From: Populus alba
Taxonomy: Eukaryota > Streptophyta > Magnoliopsida > Malpighiales > Salicaceae
Reading direction: 5' to 3'
Length of the DNA stretch: 64,000 bases
Assembly: GCF_005239225.2 (NCBI RefSeq)
Contig: NC_133287.1
Span: 17,240,519 to 17,304,518 of the forward strand
The notes under the pieces are model-generated. The model saw nothing but the letters and a program-made list of their open reading frames with translations, did no database searches and had not been told where the DNA came from. A program made the translations under genes and the position numbers. Shown here piece after piece: positions 37,801-49,858 of this stretch. Each line of letters opens with the position of its first letter. The stretch's first letter is position 1.

Positions 37801-40800
37801 TAAAATCACAGCAGCCACATAACCTCGAATTGGCTCCAGCACCACTGAGTGATGAGGGGTCTACAACAATGCTAACTTGCAATCTATTTGATATGTTGAA
37901 TAGAGTATCATCATAGCCTTGCATCTCATTTTGAAGTTCAATTTTAAACACAAGCTACCATAAAGTTTTGCAAGAGAAGAGAAGCATACTTGAGTTTTTG
38001 AGCTATCAGGATCGTTTACAGAATGCTCCACCAGGCGCTTCAGGGTACTAGTGCTGAATGCAATCTCTCCAGCAAGCATCTTAACCTGCTCCACAAGAAG
38101 GTCCATCTGGTCTTGGGTCATCCCGCCCTAGAAATAACACATTTCTGTCAAGTTAACAATTCTTCAGAAAACCTGTAACTAATAAAAATATGAAAATTTT
38201 GGTCTGGTCACCCAAAGGAAAGATTACCATCAGAACATAATAAGGCATCAAAATGTTAGATTGACATGGCATTTGTGGTATGAATGTGCTAATCAGCAAA
38301 AGGGAGACTTGGGTTTTTCCAATTCAATAATTAAAGGAGATGGAAGCCAAAAACATAGAGAAAATCTGACAAATCCAAGAACCTGAGGGTCCAATATGAG
38401 AAAGAGAGGGTTAGAGGAGTAAATTTTGGATTCTTTCTGAAGGGAAAATTTACTTGGTATTATATCCTAGGGGGTGAACACCGGAGAGAAATATTAGCAT
38501 AACTTACTGGTGCCAGTTTTGAAGTACCCATAAGTTCGTATGATTGAGCCGATTCAGTAACAGTACTGCTAGCTGGTGAGAGTTTTTCATTCCACATACT
38601 GGAAGATCTTCTATGTTTAAATTCGTAAGTTAGATCCGATGCTATCAAAGAAGCAGAAGATGGAGAGTCCTTTTGATTCTCATTTTCTGCAAGTAAAGCA
38701 CCTTCTCGCAAAACATCCAATTTCTGACAAAAAAAAAATGAAACTTAAAAATCACACTTCAATTTTCCAAATGGAAAAATAAGAAAAAGAATGCAGTCCA
38801 AAAGGAAATTTAGTAAAACTAAACAAAGGGTGTATCTTATGGAAAGAAACCATTGCAAAGCCAAAAAAAACTACAAGACAGATCAGTTGTGGGGCATGAG
38901 AATAATAAGGGGGAGCCTTTTTGGAGAATTCAGGCATTTAGAAAATAAGAAAGTACAGAATGACAATAAAAGGTATTAAGAAAACTCGGAATCACTTTAC
39001 AAATTTTAAAACTAAACATTACCCAAAGATTGTCCAGATTCACATTATAACTATTACATTCCACTAGTACAACCATAGCTCAAACCCTTGGAATTGCAGT
39101 TTAACTTATAAGCCAGAAAGGATGTCATTCATATTTAAATATTCAAATTCCAGGGCCAGTTTGGAATTAGGTAATAACAAAAGGTAGCAGACCGTGCTTT
39201 TGTGTACAAAACAGATGGGAAAATAACTCACATCATCCTCCCCAACAGAATGACTCGGCTGGTGACCTGGAACATCAGTCAATCCAGGAATCGTATTCTT
39301 CGTAGAGACAAGTATGAGTTTAGTTAGCCTCTGAATCCTACTCATTAGAGCAGCCTTGGCTTCCTCTTCTTCCTCAAGCCTTGATTGCATTTTCACCTGA
39401 CCTTCCTCTAACTATTCAATGGAAAACAAAGAATGGTTTGTCAGTGGCAATAAAACCATAAAATGAAAACAGCACAACAATATTCAAAAGAAGAAAACAA
39501 GAAAAAATTTCAAAACCTTTTGCCTTAAGCTCAGAATCTCCTCATGGCTAACACCAGCAAGCATCCCCTGTCTTAATTGATCAAGTTCATGCTTGAGGCT
39601 TGAGATTTCTTTCTGATATTTCTTGATCAAAGATTTCTCATCAATAATCTGGAAGTTAAATCATTTCAAAATCAGGTTAAGTCACCTTTTAGATTTAATT
39701 AAACTATATTGTTGTTGATGAATAATATCATAAGCTAAGTTCATATTGTACCTTATTGCGTGAAGCATATATTTCAACCCGCTTTGCCCTGCTAGCAAAC
39801 TTCAATGTATTATGAGTTTCTTCCATGTTACTTGATGCAGGAGTGACGGTACAAATAAGCTGAGCATTGGTTTAGGCAAGAAAGAATATATATGAGGCAA
39901 TGGAATTTGGCTAGGAGTAATTGAATATGTATAGTCGGTCACTTATAAAACCTTTACTCCATAATCAAAAAGACAGAAAGGGATTGAGAATGTGAAAATT
40001 AAACGTTTCTAGAAGATTATACACAATTCAATACGCAACAGCACAATGGATCATTCAATGATCTTGTATGTTCAGTGAATTACATGATCTTCAATGACAA
40101 AGTAAAATTTTGTAAACATGTTGACCACAAATAGCATGATTTTTATATCTCAAACTCACCGAAACATGCCCATGCCCACTCAATGAAGACTGCAAAAGGC
40201 GTGTAAGTTTGGAATCTCGATATGGAACATGAGATGCCCTTCCTTCGCTCAGCTTTCCAATCACCTTTAAAAAGGAGCCACGTAGTCAACTACAGACATT
40301 GAAATGATATGGCCATGTACATCTAAACATTCAGAAGCTTAAAAGTCTCAACATCCTTTAATGAAGAAAGTGAGTAGTTGCACTTTAAGTGTCAACAGAC
40401 TCAGCACACGCACAGAGGAGCATTGTGAGTTCATTCATTGACTCATGTTTGAGATAAGCTTAATGTCCCAAAAACACTTTCTACCATCCTCGAGTTGGTC
40501 TCATAAATCATCAGATAATCAACCACATTTTATGCAATTATTGCATGTATCCGAAGGCTTTGACTTGTTTATTCTGCAAGCAGTTTCTGGTAGACAAATA
40601 CAAATAAAATGAAAAACATGGTAGATGATTGCATAGAAAATTACAGGTACATACAGTTCCAAGAGTTAGAAGGCTTTTGTTTATGTAAGATCCTTCCTTT
40701 CTCCTTATTCCAGTTGTTTCAGTTTTGGAACTCTCAGATCCAGCTAGATCAATCAGATTCTACAAAGAGACATAAAAGAGAAGAGTATGAGCCATACAGC

Positions 40801-43800
40801 TAAGAAGAATCAATGTTTTTTTTTTCTGATAGTATCAATTCAATGCAACATACAAGTTGAGAGAAAATCACTCCGTCGTATTCATCTCCGTTGGCACTAC
40901 TTTCTATCATCTGCAAATGCATAGGCATATTAGTGAATTATAAAAAAAAAAAATTGAAATATAAAAAAAAAATCTTCTGTGAAATAAGGCACAGCATCAG
41001 AGTAGCTAAGGTCGAAATGACAAGAATAAAAATCACAAGAATGTGAAGTAGATGATGCACCAATTGAGGTGGTGAAGGCTAAGATATGACTACTTCCAAC
41101 CAATAGTTTGATATATATACTCCATTAAAATGTATAAAAAATGCTAACTATTATCAGAATGCTCAATTTCATCAGCTTATGGACTATTTACCAGAGTGAA
41201 TATGGTGTGACTTCGGCTGCTGAAGAGATTAAAATTATTTGAACCAACATGGCGATGCTCTGCAATACCAAAATACCAATCAAAAACTTAGGAGTAATCT
41301 TGCATGAAACACACAGGAAAATATCAAATAGGTATACATATACAGGGTACCTTCTCCAGCAGCAATGAAAGAAAGTGCATGCCCAGGAGATAAAACCACT
41401 TCTTCCTTTATACCCTCAACATAGGTGCCCTGGAAAACTTAGTACAAGTATTTATAAACCAATATATTAGATCAATTAAATAATAATTTTTTTCATGGTA
41501 AGAAAGTTCACGCTACAAAGCTTTTTAAGCAAATTCATAAAAGCTAAGCACAACACCTGTGCATCTTCCCTGACACGCAAATTTTGACCTGTTGGATCAA
41601 GCAAGTCATTTATCACCTGATATCAGAAGCATAAGTCAAAGCATAAAACAGACAACTTTCACTAAGATGCCAATAATAGTTTCAACTTGTTGTGGGTACA
41701 CTCAAGTGCTGTTTCTCAAATTTATAGTATAGTGACACTAACCTCATTGTAAATTTCAAGATAGGACACTCGTAGTAGGAACTCTCTTCCTGGAGTCTGA
41801 AGTGAGAAAGCAGTGTCATCCATACTTGATCAACAGGTAGATAGTTGAAAAGATTAAATATAGGGGAAAAACAACAAACAACTTAGGTTTACAACAATAC
41901 CTATCTATATTTAAGTGTAATGACAGTGTTAACCGCCCACATGCATGCTCACACATTCAGATGCTTGGATGATAAAAGCCAAGCAATACACAGCTAACCA
42001 GCATTGCAGAGAATATATTGAGGAGAGAATATTATTGAAATACTTACATCTTGGATGCTACTGAAAACATCCTTTATGGCAAGTGGTATAATGCCAGGAG
42101 AATTTTGGTCTCCCTGCATTTATGATTATGAGAAACAAGTCAAAAACAACAGAGCTGAAAACTTGTTAGCAATAACGAACTAAAACAAGTAAAGCTAGCC
42201 AGAAGAAAAGGAAAACATAAAGATAGACATGTTTACACGTGCCAAATAATACATAACTTAAGAATCAACTTCAGTGATAAATTACAGTGCAGGATGAAAT
42301 TGTCATGTCTCTGAAAATACTTCAGTAATGTGATCCTAATTCCTAGATATAACAAGATGGATAAACATGTTTGAGCATCAAATGAAGTTATAGATATGGC
42401 TACAAGAGAAAGAGGGAAACCATGGGAGAACCTGTGGAAGCAACAACTGAGAGTATTTGTATTTCATACAAAGGGAACTTTAAAATGACCAGCACCTTTC
42501 AGTTTCCTCAGTAATACTCCTCAACAGATCATCAAATCATTGCACTTTGAGCGTTCTATATGGTTAAAGCGTTTGCAAATAACAAAGTAAGATCTAGTAG
42601 AGTGAGGAGTTGCAGGATACAAAAAAGGAGTCACCAATAAAATGGATCACCATAGACTTCTCCAACAATATAAGGCACCGTTTGGGAACGCAATGCAAAC
42701 CACATTCCACAAAAATTTTAATTTTTTTTTCTTGCTAAAAATTAATAATTTTTTTATATGTTTTGGATGGTTTTGATGCATTTTGGCATGAAAAACACTT
42801 TGAAAAGCAATAGCAACTACACTCTCAAACAGGCTCTTATTAATGCTCTTCTGATGCAAACAAAATATCAGCAAAGCACTTTGCCTGTACTACCATAAAC
42901 AATCACTATAGCTTAATTAAAAACTTGTGATTTTAAATCAGGGTAATCTTGACAATTTCAATGATTCATAACTACAATCATAATCAGCTTTTACTATCCT
43001 GGGAGATTTGGAGTAAATATCCTAACAAAAACTGCACCAAATTAAAGTTACAGGGAGGAACTAATCTTACATGCATAGTATGTGTCTTTCCACTACTAGT
43101 AACACCATATGCAAAAACAGTTCCTGCATTGTCAGATAAAAACTCGAAATTAATGAACATTGATTAATCAACCACAACTACTAGAATAAACAAATGCTAC
43201 TTGATTGTCAATAAAAATCCGAATCTCGATCAATACCATACCATTAACACCTTCCATTGCAGCCTTGACCACAGGTTTTGCGGCAATCTCATACACCTCT
43301 TGAGAGGCTGTGTGCGGTCCAAACACCTTATCTGCCAATACAAATCATTTCGCATTTACATTTACATTTACATTTTCATTAACTCAATTAATTAAGAAAT
43401 TCAAATTCAATAATTGATTACCAAATGCATAAGCAGTAGCTGGATTATACTCGTTCCTAACAATCTTATCTCCATCGGCGGACCATGCTATTTCATCTCC
43501 TCTCTGGAACTCCCTTTCACTGCATCCAAACACATCCCAATCAAGATACTTGACCCTGGAAAATTCAAATTACAAAACCGATTCAAGATCTGATCTGGTG
43601 CCCTCAGATCTACCATTACCTCAACGGTCTAAACCGAATCGTAACCGAAATACTATCACCACCATTCCTCGGTTGATCAATCGGTTCAGCAATCAACTCC
43701 TCCGACCCGAAACCGACCGGATTCGGACTGCCACCATAAGCACCGACGCCTGAGAGGCCGTAGTGCATTGAATCAGACTGATCTCGACTCGGCGTCACGG

Positions 43801-43954
43801 ATCGCGAACCGAAAAATGAAGAAGCAGAAGTCGAGCACGAACGTGGCATTAGCCTGTTATTATAAGATGTTGTTGAAGAAGCTGAAGAGTAAGGACTTGA
43901 CGGTTTTGGATATGAGAATGGAGAGCTGCTTCTCGCTCTGGAAGATGACGCCAT
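34846..43954 (-). CDS. KIN-7D: kinesin-like protein KIN-7D type with C-terminal RING finger
   Basis: Plus-end microtubule motor of the plant KIN-7 family; the Arabidopsis namesake (MKRP2) is annotated as mitochondrial. Twenty-four exons, all in phase, give 1088 residues: 43620-43954, 43422-43519, 43242-43331, 43071-43123, 42048-42113, 41743-41796, 41557-41616, 41351-41429, 41192-41259, 40854-40910, 40655-40759, 40160-40264, 39752-39859, 39517-39648, 39232-39411, 38508-38723, 37990-38127, 37376-37495, 37205-37255, 36721-36768, 36375-36521, 35366-36109, 35019-35148, 34846-34928. The N-terminus is Ser/Arg/Pro-rich (about 100 residues). The motor domain starts at SVTIRFRPL, with P-loop [10 protein letters not shown] near 181, switch I SSRSH near 292 and switch II DLAGSE near 324. 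A neck and long coiled coil follow to about residue 1020. The C3HC4 RING begins CKVCFESP near 1042. Length and layout fit intact KIN-7D. Confidence 0.96.
42674..42836 (+). mobile_element. Tourist-like MITE in kinesin intron 4
   Basis: 163 bp with imperfect terminal inverted repeats, GGCACCGTTTGG at the left and GAGCCTGTTTGA read inward from the right, flanked by TAA and TTA. It has the same build as the MITEs at 55241-55452 and 55675-55887. It is non-coding, and the surrounding exons are intact. Confidence 0.7.
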
Positions 43955-44918
43955 TCCGGGAGAACAATAAAATAAAAATGTATGTTCAGTTCAGTTTAAG
44001 TGGAGTTGAGTCGAGTCGAGTTGACTCAGTGAGTCATTGAGGGGAAGCTGACTCGGTGGAGGAAGTGTAGAGAGAGAGAGGAAATAGAGAGGGTGAGTAG
44101 GTAAGGTCACATGGTATCTGCTGCAAAAAAAGTGAGAAACATTGTGTGAATGGTCTCTTTTTTTAATGGATTTGATACTTTAAGTAAGTGAAGGAGGAGG
44201 AGAGAGGAGTGAAAGTAGAGAAGCAACAGAGAGAAACTGTTTCTTCTACTTGAAGACAAAGAGTTGCAGAGCAGAGGGGGAGGGAGAGGAGTTGATTTTG
44301 ATTTCTATAATAGGCTGCTGTGAGTTTGGGAGAGAGGGAGAGAGATTGAGAACGATAGGTTTCTGTATTTTAAATTTTTTTTGAAATTTTCGTTGTGTTT
44401 TTTTGAGTGTTTGGTGACATTTTACGTCCTTGTAGTGTGTCTTTCTGTCATATTGGGCCTGCATTTAAATCTTCTGCGATCAGAGACTTTAAAAAAAATG
44501 ATTCTACTTGATTTTTTTTATTTTAAAAGTGTTTTTAAACAAATAATTAAAAATATATATTTTAAATTATTTATTTTATGTTTTTAGATATTTTAATATA
44601 ATAATATAAAAAAATAAAAAAAATATTATTAAAATGTGTCTTAAATAAAAAATCATTCAAAAAAAAAACAATTATTTTTAATACAAATATATATCATGAT
44701 TAATTTTTAAAATCGATCATTTCCTTTTTTTCAGGTAACATGTAAGATTTTATCTTGACATTTCATGGTATTATTCAAATTCATTGTACGGTAGACTCGT
44801 AATTCTACGTGCTATGTTTTTTTTTTACATGAGGGAGTATTTTTTAAAACTAATAAAAATACAGGATGAAGGATGAAATTAAATACAGCTATCAAATGTT
44901 AAATCCAAAGGTACTGAT
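43955..44918. other. 5' flank of the kinesin gene
   Basis: 44060-44345 is strongly GA-rich on the plus strand (CT-rich on the sense strand of the kinesin), typical of a plant 5' UTR/core promoter. An AT-rich MITE-like segment follows at about 44490-44670. No gene is visible. Confidence 0.5.
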
Positions 44919-45118
44919 AGCACTTGAGGTCTTGGCCCAGCGGTTGAAGGGATTTGTTCCCTTCCTCTGCATTATGGGTTCAAACCTCACCGTGCACGTC
45001 TGTCACTCGCACGGTGCCTTACATGCTCACTGGGTTTGCAGGATGTTCAGTGAGTCATGGGATTAGTCGTGGTGCACGCAAGCTGACCCGAACATCCATG
45101 TAAATCAAACAAATACAA
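44919..45118 (+). mobile_element. tRNA-derived SINE (family 1), second copy
   Basis: Collinear with 22022-22211 along its whole length, including CACTTGAGGTCTTGGCCCAG, box B GGTTCAAACC, GGTTTGCAGGATGTTCAGTG and the AACATCCATGTAAAT end. It differs by scattered substitutions and a CACTCGCACGGTGCC variant in the middle. The target duplication is not obvious, so this copy is probably older or damaged at its ends. Confidence 0.85.
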
Positions 45119-45230
45119 ATTGATTTAAACATTGTGAAATGACAAACAATTGATTATTGGTTTTGTTATATCCTCAATCAATAAATTGACATGGACCTGA
45201 TTCTAATATTGTACCACATTTTATTTATAT

Positions 45231-45442
45231 AATAATAATATCACATAAATTTTAAGGGGTGTAGTTTAATTAATCAGATTCTGAGTTTGTTTTTAAAGAT
45301 CATCAGTTCGAGTTCTACAAATCCTTAGGGTCGTTGGAAACTTATATAGTCATTAATTTCAAGGCTCGTGGGATTAGTCGAGATATATACAAACTGGCTC
45401 GAACACCTACATTAATCAAAATAATAATAATAATAATATCAC
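45231..45442 (+). mobile_element. SINE (family 2) with 14-bp target duplication
   Basis: The body (45245-45428) is bounded by a perfect direct repeat AATAATAATATCAC (45231-45244 and 45429-45442). It has a tRNA-like head (GTGTAGTTTAATTAATCAG), a box-B-like CAGTTCGAGTTCTAC, and a tail GTGGGATTAGTCG...CTGGCTCGAACACCTACATTAATC ending in AATAAT repeats. The 3' third resembles the end of SINE family 1. The duplication is partly an AAT microsatellite, so ATATCAC is its most telling part. Confidence 0.8.
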
Positions 45443-47760
45443 GACAACGGGTTGACAATGTCTCTACTTATGTTTTATATATTTTAAAAAAGAATTTTTA
45501 TTTTAAAAATATATTAAAATAATACTTTTTTAAAAATATTATTTAATGGTTATGATATACTAATATAAATAAAAAAAAATTATTTTAAAAAATATCATAC
45601 ATACATACATAGTAATCTCACTCATGTCATACAAGACTATAAGGCAACCAAGAAAGCTAACCTTTTGCTATACCTTTACATGATTTATTTGATTTAAAGG
45701 GCATACTCGGTCTCTTGTTCTAATTATGAATCAGTGCTGGATTTTTTAAATTGTTGACATAATGGACGAGTGGCAAATCACAAAAATAGACGAGAGGATG
45801 GACATTGCTAGAAAAGCCGTAAACCAGGGACTTAATTGCGTATTTTTATAGTTTGAGGTTAAATTTGACAAAAATAGTATATTACAGATGCGAAGCAGTG
45901 CCATCAAGTGTTTTTGATTCAGGGGTGAGTAATATTTACGGTGCAGGATGACGTGGCAAGGGTGGCGCGTGGAAGTATAAATCGGTAAGACGGACCCGCG
46001 CAGCAGGGACAGTTTAAAATTAAGGAAATAAAAATGAGCGGGAATTATAGGGAGATGATGATTACGACAAATTAGAGAGCCACAAGAACGGACAAAGAAT
46101 CGCTAATCAGAGTTTAATAAGTGAAACAAACAAAATAATTAATTATAGATATTTAAAACAGGATGGGAGGTACTTTAGTGGTTGACTGGCTGATATTTTT
46201 ATGTGGTTGGTAGGTGTTTTTGTAAAAAAGTTGTTTTAAATTAATGTTTTTAATATTTTTTAATAAAATTTCAAAAAAATTATTTCATATATTTTCAAAC
46301 AAAAAATATTTTAAAAAATAATTATAATTATATCAGACTGGTTCTTAGAGATAACAATTTAATACAAATCCAGTAGATACTAACTCTACCTAAATGAAGG
46401 TAATAAATAGTTATATTTATATATAAATTATAAATATTGTAATTTTAATTTGAAATAAAATAACCGTCGTGTGTGTATGTGTGTGTGTGTGTATTATTTT
46501 TGTCCCAGCTGGCTTCGTGGAGCTCACATCTTTTCGTTATCCGTGGCTTGGGTATAGGTTACTTGTAATTTAACACCAACCCTAGTTATTATATATATGT
46601 TAAATGGAGGGACTATGTAGCATGACGGATTGTCAACGTTGGGGGTAGATAATATTTCGTGTCGTGGTGTCATGAAATAGGAGGATTCGATGGTGAAAGA
46701 AAAAGAATATTATAAGAAAATAAAGGATATATACACACACACACACACACACTGTACGTGGAAAATGAAATAAAGGAAAAAGTTGCTGACTTGTGATTAA
46801 CATTTTCGAACACAGCATGTTATCAAGGAATAATTACAAGATTCGAATTCATCTCCTTTTCTCTATCTCTTTTCTAAATACCAAACATATTATTTATTAT
46901 TATTATTTATTTTTTTTTTTTTTGCATCTGGATAATGTCAAATGCGGAGTTTCATTACAGCTCATTTCTTTTGTCAAATGGGACGGCACTCGTTTGAAAT
47001 TTGCATAATATACATGGGTATTTGTTTGTAGTAATATTTACTTTTTAAAATATTTTTTATTTGAAATTATGTTTAAATAATATTATTTTTTATTTTTTAA
47101 AAATTATTTTTAATATTTAAATATCAAAATGATTCAAAAACACACAAAAAAATAAAAAATAAACATATTTTTAAAATGCAAAACAAATTATATAATCAAT
47201 TAGAGTTTCCTTGCACCACATTGTTTTTTTTTTTTATAGTGGATAGTAGCAAAAATACAAAAACTTGTAGATTATAATTGTAATTTAAAGAATGGAAACA
47301 AAGATCTCGCTTGAATTATTGCCGAGCAATTAGTGACATTAGGCAATAGTATTTTAAAAAAATAATTTTTTTATTAAAAAATAATTTATTTATATTTTTA
47401 AATCATTTTGATGTGCTGATCTCAAAAATAATTTTAAAAAATAAATAAATAATTTATAAACAAAAAGCATTTTGAAAAATAATCACAATCACACTTTAAA
47501 CACACTTAAAAAACAAAATCTATGTATAATGGTCGGGCATTTGGCAATATGTCAAAATTTCATTTGCCAAAAATTTAAATTATTGTTTTAGTAATTTTAA
47601 ATCGTTTTATATATTAATATTAAAAATAAAATTTTAAAAATAAATAAATATTATTTTGATATATTTTTAAATAAAAAAACATTTTAAAACATAATTTATA
47701 CGAATAATATCCTAGCACATTTTCCACAGTATAAACAATTTTTTTTTTTAACAAGTTCTC
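45443..47760. other. intergenic spacer with microsatellites and AT-rich MITE remnants
   Basis: A GT repeat at about 46468-46492 and a CA repeat at 46733-46752 lie as an inverted pair 240 bases apart. AT-rich MITE-like segments lie at about 46190-46340, 47030-47190, 47340-47520 and 47580-47710. 45890-46090 is less AT-rich but has no recognisable gene. Confidence 0.45.
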
Positions 47761-47819
47761 ATATAATCCACGTCCCGTGGACAATTAACAATATACTAAA
47801 ACGCGTAGGAAAAATATTG

Positions 47820-49800
47820 TAGCTAAAGCTTTTTTTTTTTTTGCAAATTTTTTTTTCTTTTTTTTTTTTTTTTTTCCTGTGGCAATTTTTTTTTATGCAT
47901 GTGGGTTTTTTTTTTTTTTTTCTTTGTGTTTTTTTTCTTTTAATGAATTTTTTTTGTTTAATTTAGTTTGTTAATGTGAAAAAAAAAAAATTTTTTTTTA
48001 TTTAGTTATCATACTTTCATGACACAGATCCCGGGTTTGATGGGTTAACTTGGTTTGACGCATTAACCCAAATTTTTGTTTGTTTTTTCTTTTTAATCAA
48101 ATTTTTTCGTTTAGTTTAGTTTGTTAATTTTTTTTCGTTTAGCCCATCAATTTTTTTTTTCTATTTAGTTATCAAACTTTCGTGACGGAAATCTCAAGTT
48201 TGACGGGTTAACCTGATTTGAAGGGTTAACTCGGTTGCTTCAGATTTTTTTTTCTTTTTCCTCATTAGTAACGGGCTTATGTCTTTTGTTTTGTTTTTGT
48301 TTTTTTTAAAAAAAATTTTAATTAATTTTTTCTTTTAGTTTAGGTTGTTAATGTTTTTTTATTTTTTTTTTGTTCTTTTTGTAGATTTTATTTTTTTTAT
48401 ATTAAGTTGGTTGAGAATTTAGCTTTGTATTTTTTTTTTAAAAAAAAAAACAATATTGATTGACTACAGTGTTTTCCCTACATAGTTTTTGCTTTGCTGC
48501 AGTGTTTCCCCATATATTTTTTTTAAAAAATTATCTCTATCGAATCTATTTTTTCAATATTGAGCTGGCTGATAATCTAGCTTTAGCTTTTCCCACGTGT
48601 TTTTTTATTTGTTTTTCTTTTTTCCAAAATTGTCATTTTTTACATATTTTTTTTTTTTTTTTTTTCAGAATTATTTTTGTTGATTTTATTTTTTTACTAT
48701 TGAGCTGGTTGAAAATTTAGTTTTTTTTGTATTTTTCTTTAAAACATGTAGCTTTCCCTGCGTGCTTTTTTTCTGTTTTTGTTTCCTTTTTTTTACATGT
48801 TCTTTTTTTTCATTTCGTTTACCCAAAATTGACTCCTTTCTTTTTTAAATAGCATTTGTCGGTTTTTTATATATATTAAGCTGGTTGAAAACTTAACTTT
48901 TGAACTTTTTTTTTAAAAAAAAAAACACTATGGATTACTATAGTATTTCTCTTACATGATTTTTGTTTTGTTGCAGTGTTTCCCCCACATGTTTATTTTT
49001 TAAATTATCTTTGTTAAATTTATTTTTTTAAATATTGAGTTAGTTGAGAATTTAGCTTTAGCTTTAGCTTTCTCCACGTTTTTTCATTATAATTATTATT
49101 ATATTGTATTATATTATAGAATTGTTTTTTTCTTTTGTTTTTTTTTTTTTTTTAATGAATTCTTTTTGTTGATTTAGTTTGTTAATGTTAAATTTTTTTT
49201 ATTTAGTTATCATATTTTCATGATACGAATTTCGGGTTTGATGGGTTAACTTGATTTGACGAGTTATTTTTTTTTCATATAATTTAGTTTGTTAAAATTA
49301 ATTTTCTTTCTATTTAATTATCAGACTTTCATACTTTCATGACACATATCCTAAGCTTAACAAATTAACTTGGTTTGATGGGTTAACCCAGTTAATTCTG
49401 GGTAAACCCCGTTTTTTTTTTCTATTTAGTTATCAAACTTTCATGATGCAAATCCCAGGTTTTACGGGATAACCTGGTTTAAAGGGTTAACCCAATTAAT
49501 TCAATATTGTTTTCTTTTTCTTCATTAGTTTTTTCCTTTTTGTTGATTTTTTTTCTTTGTTTTTTTTTAATTAATCTATTTAATTATCACACTTTTATGA
49601 CACGATCTTATAGCCAGACCCACATCCAATATTCTTGGGTCTGGTGTTATAGTCAGGTTCACTTAAACTTGAGTCATGCAAGTTTAATTTTATTATTAAT
49701 ATTATAAATATTACTCTTAGATCAGGCGTTGCAGTCAAACCCAAATTTTCTTGGGTATAACTTTACAGAAAAACCCAACATTTTTATATTTTTATTTTTT
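47820..49800 (+). repeat. T-rich block of interspersed X and Y repeat units
   Basis: Two motifs recur on a T-rich background. X: TTAGTTATCAAACTTTCATG followed by GACACGAATCCCGGGTTTG- and GGGTTAAC-type sequence, near 48001, 48165, 49201, 49315, 49425 and, partly, 49580. Y: ATTGAGCTGGTTGAGAATTT followed by AGCTTTAGC-like sequence, near 48402, 48558, 48698, 48875 and 49034. The order is X X Y Y Y Y Y X X X X. There is no open reading frame of note. It reads like the inside of a non-autonomous transposon grown by duplications. Confidence 0.6.
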
Positions 49801-49826
49801 TTAATATTTTTTATATAAAAAAAATA

Positions 49827-49858
49827 ACCCGCGGCATGGTGCGGGTATCAAAACTCGT
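49827..49858 (+). mobile_element. Helitron-like 3' terminus
   Basis: A perfect 6-bp stem, ACCCGC (49827-49832) and GCGGGT (49841-49846), with an 8-base loop is followed seven bases later by CTCG and T. Helitron 3' ends have a short GC-rich hairpin a few bases before CTRR, with the host T next. CTCG departs from CTRR by one base. No 5' TC end was identified, so the element's extent is unknown. Confidence 0.4.

Noticed and set aside
37769..37951. Extra exon candidate in the kinesin gene
   Set aside because: It lies in the intron 37496-37989; joining 37990-38127 directly to 37376-37495 keeps phase and matches the family sequence without it.
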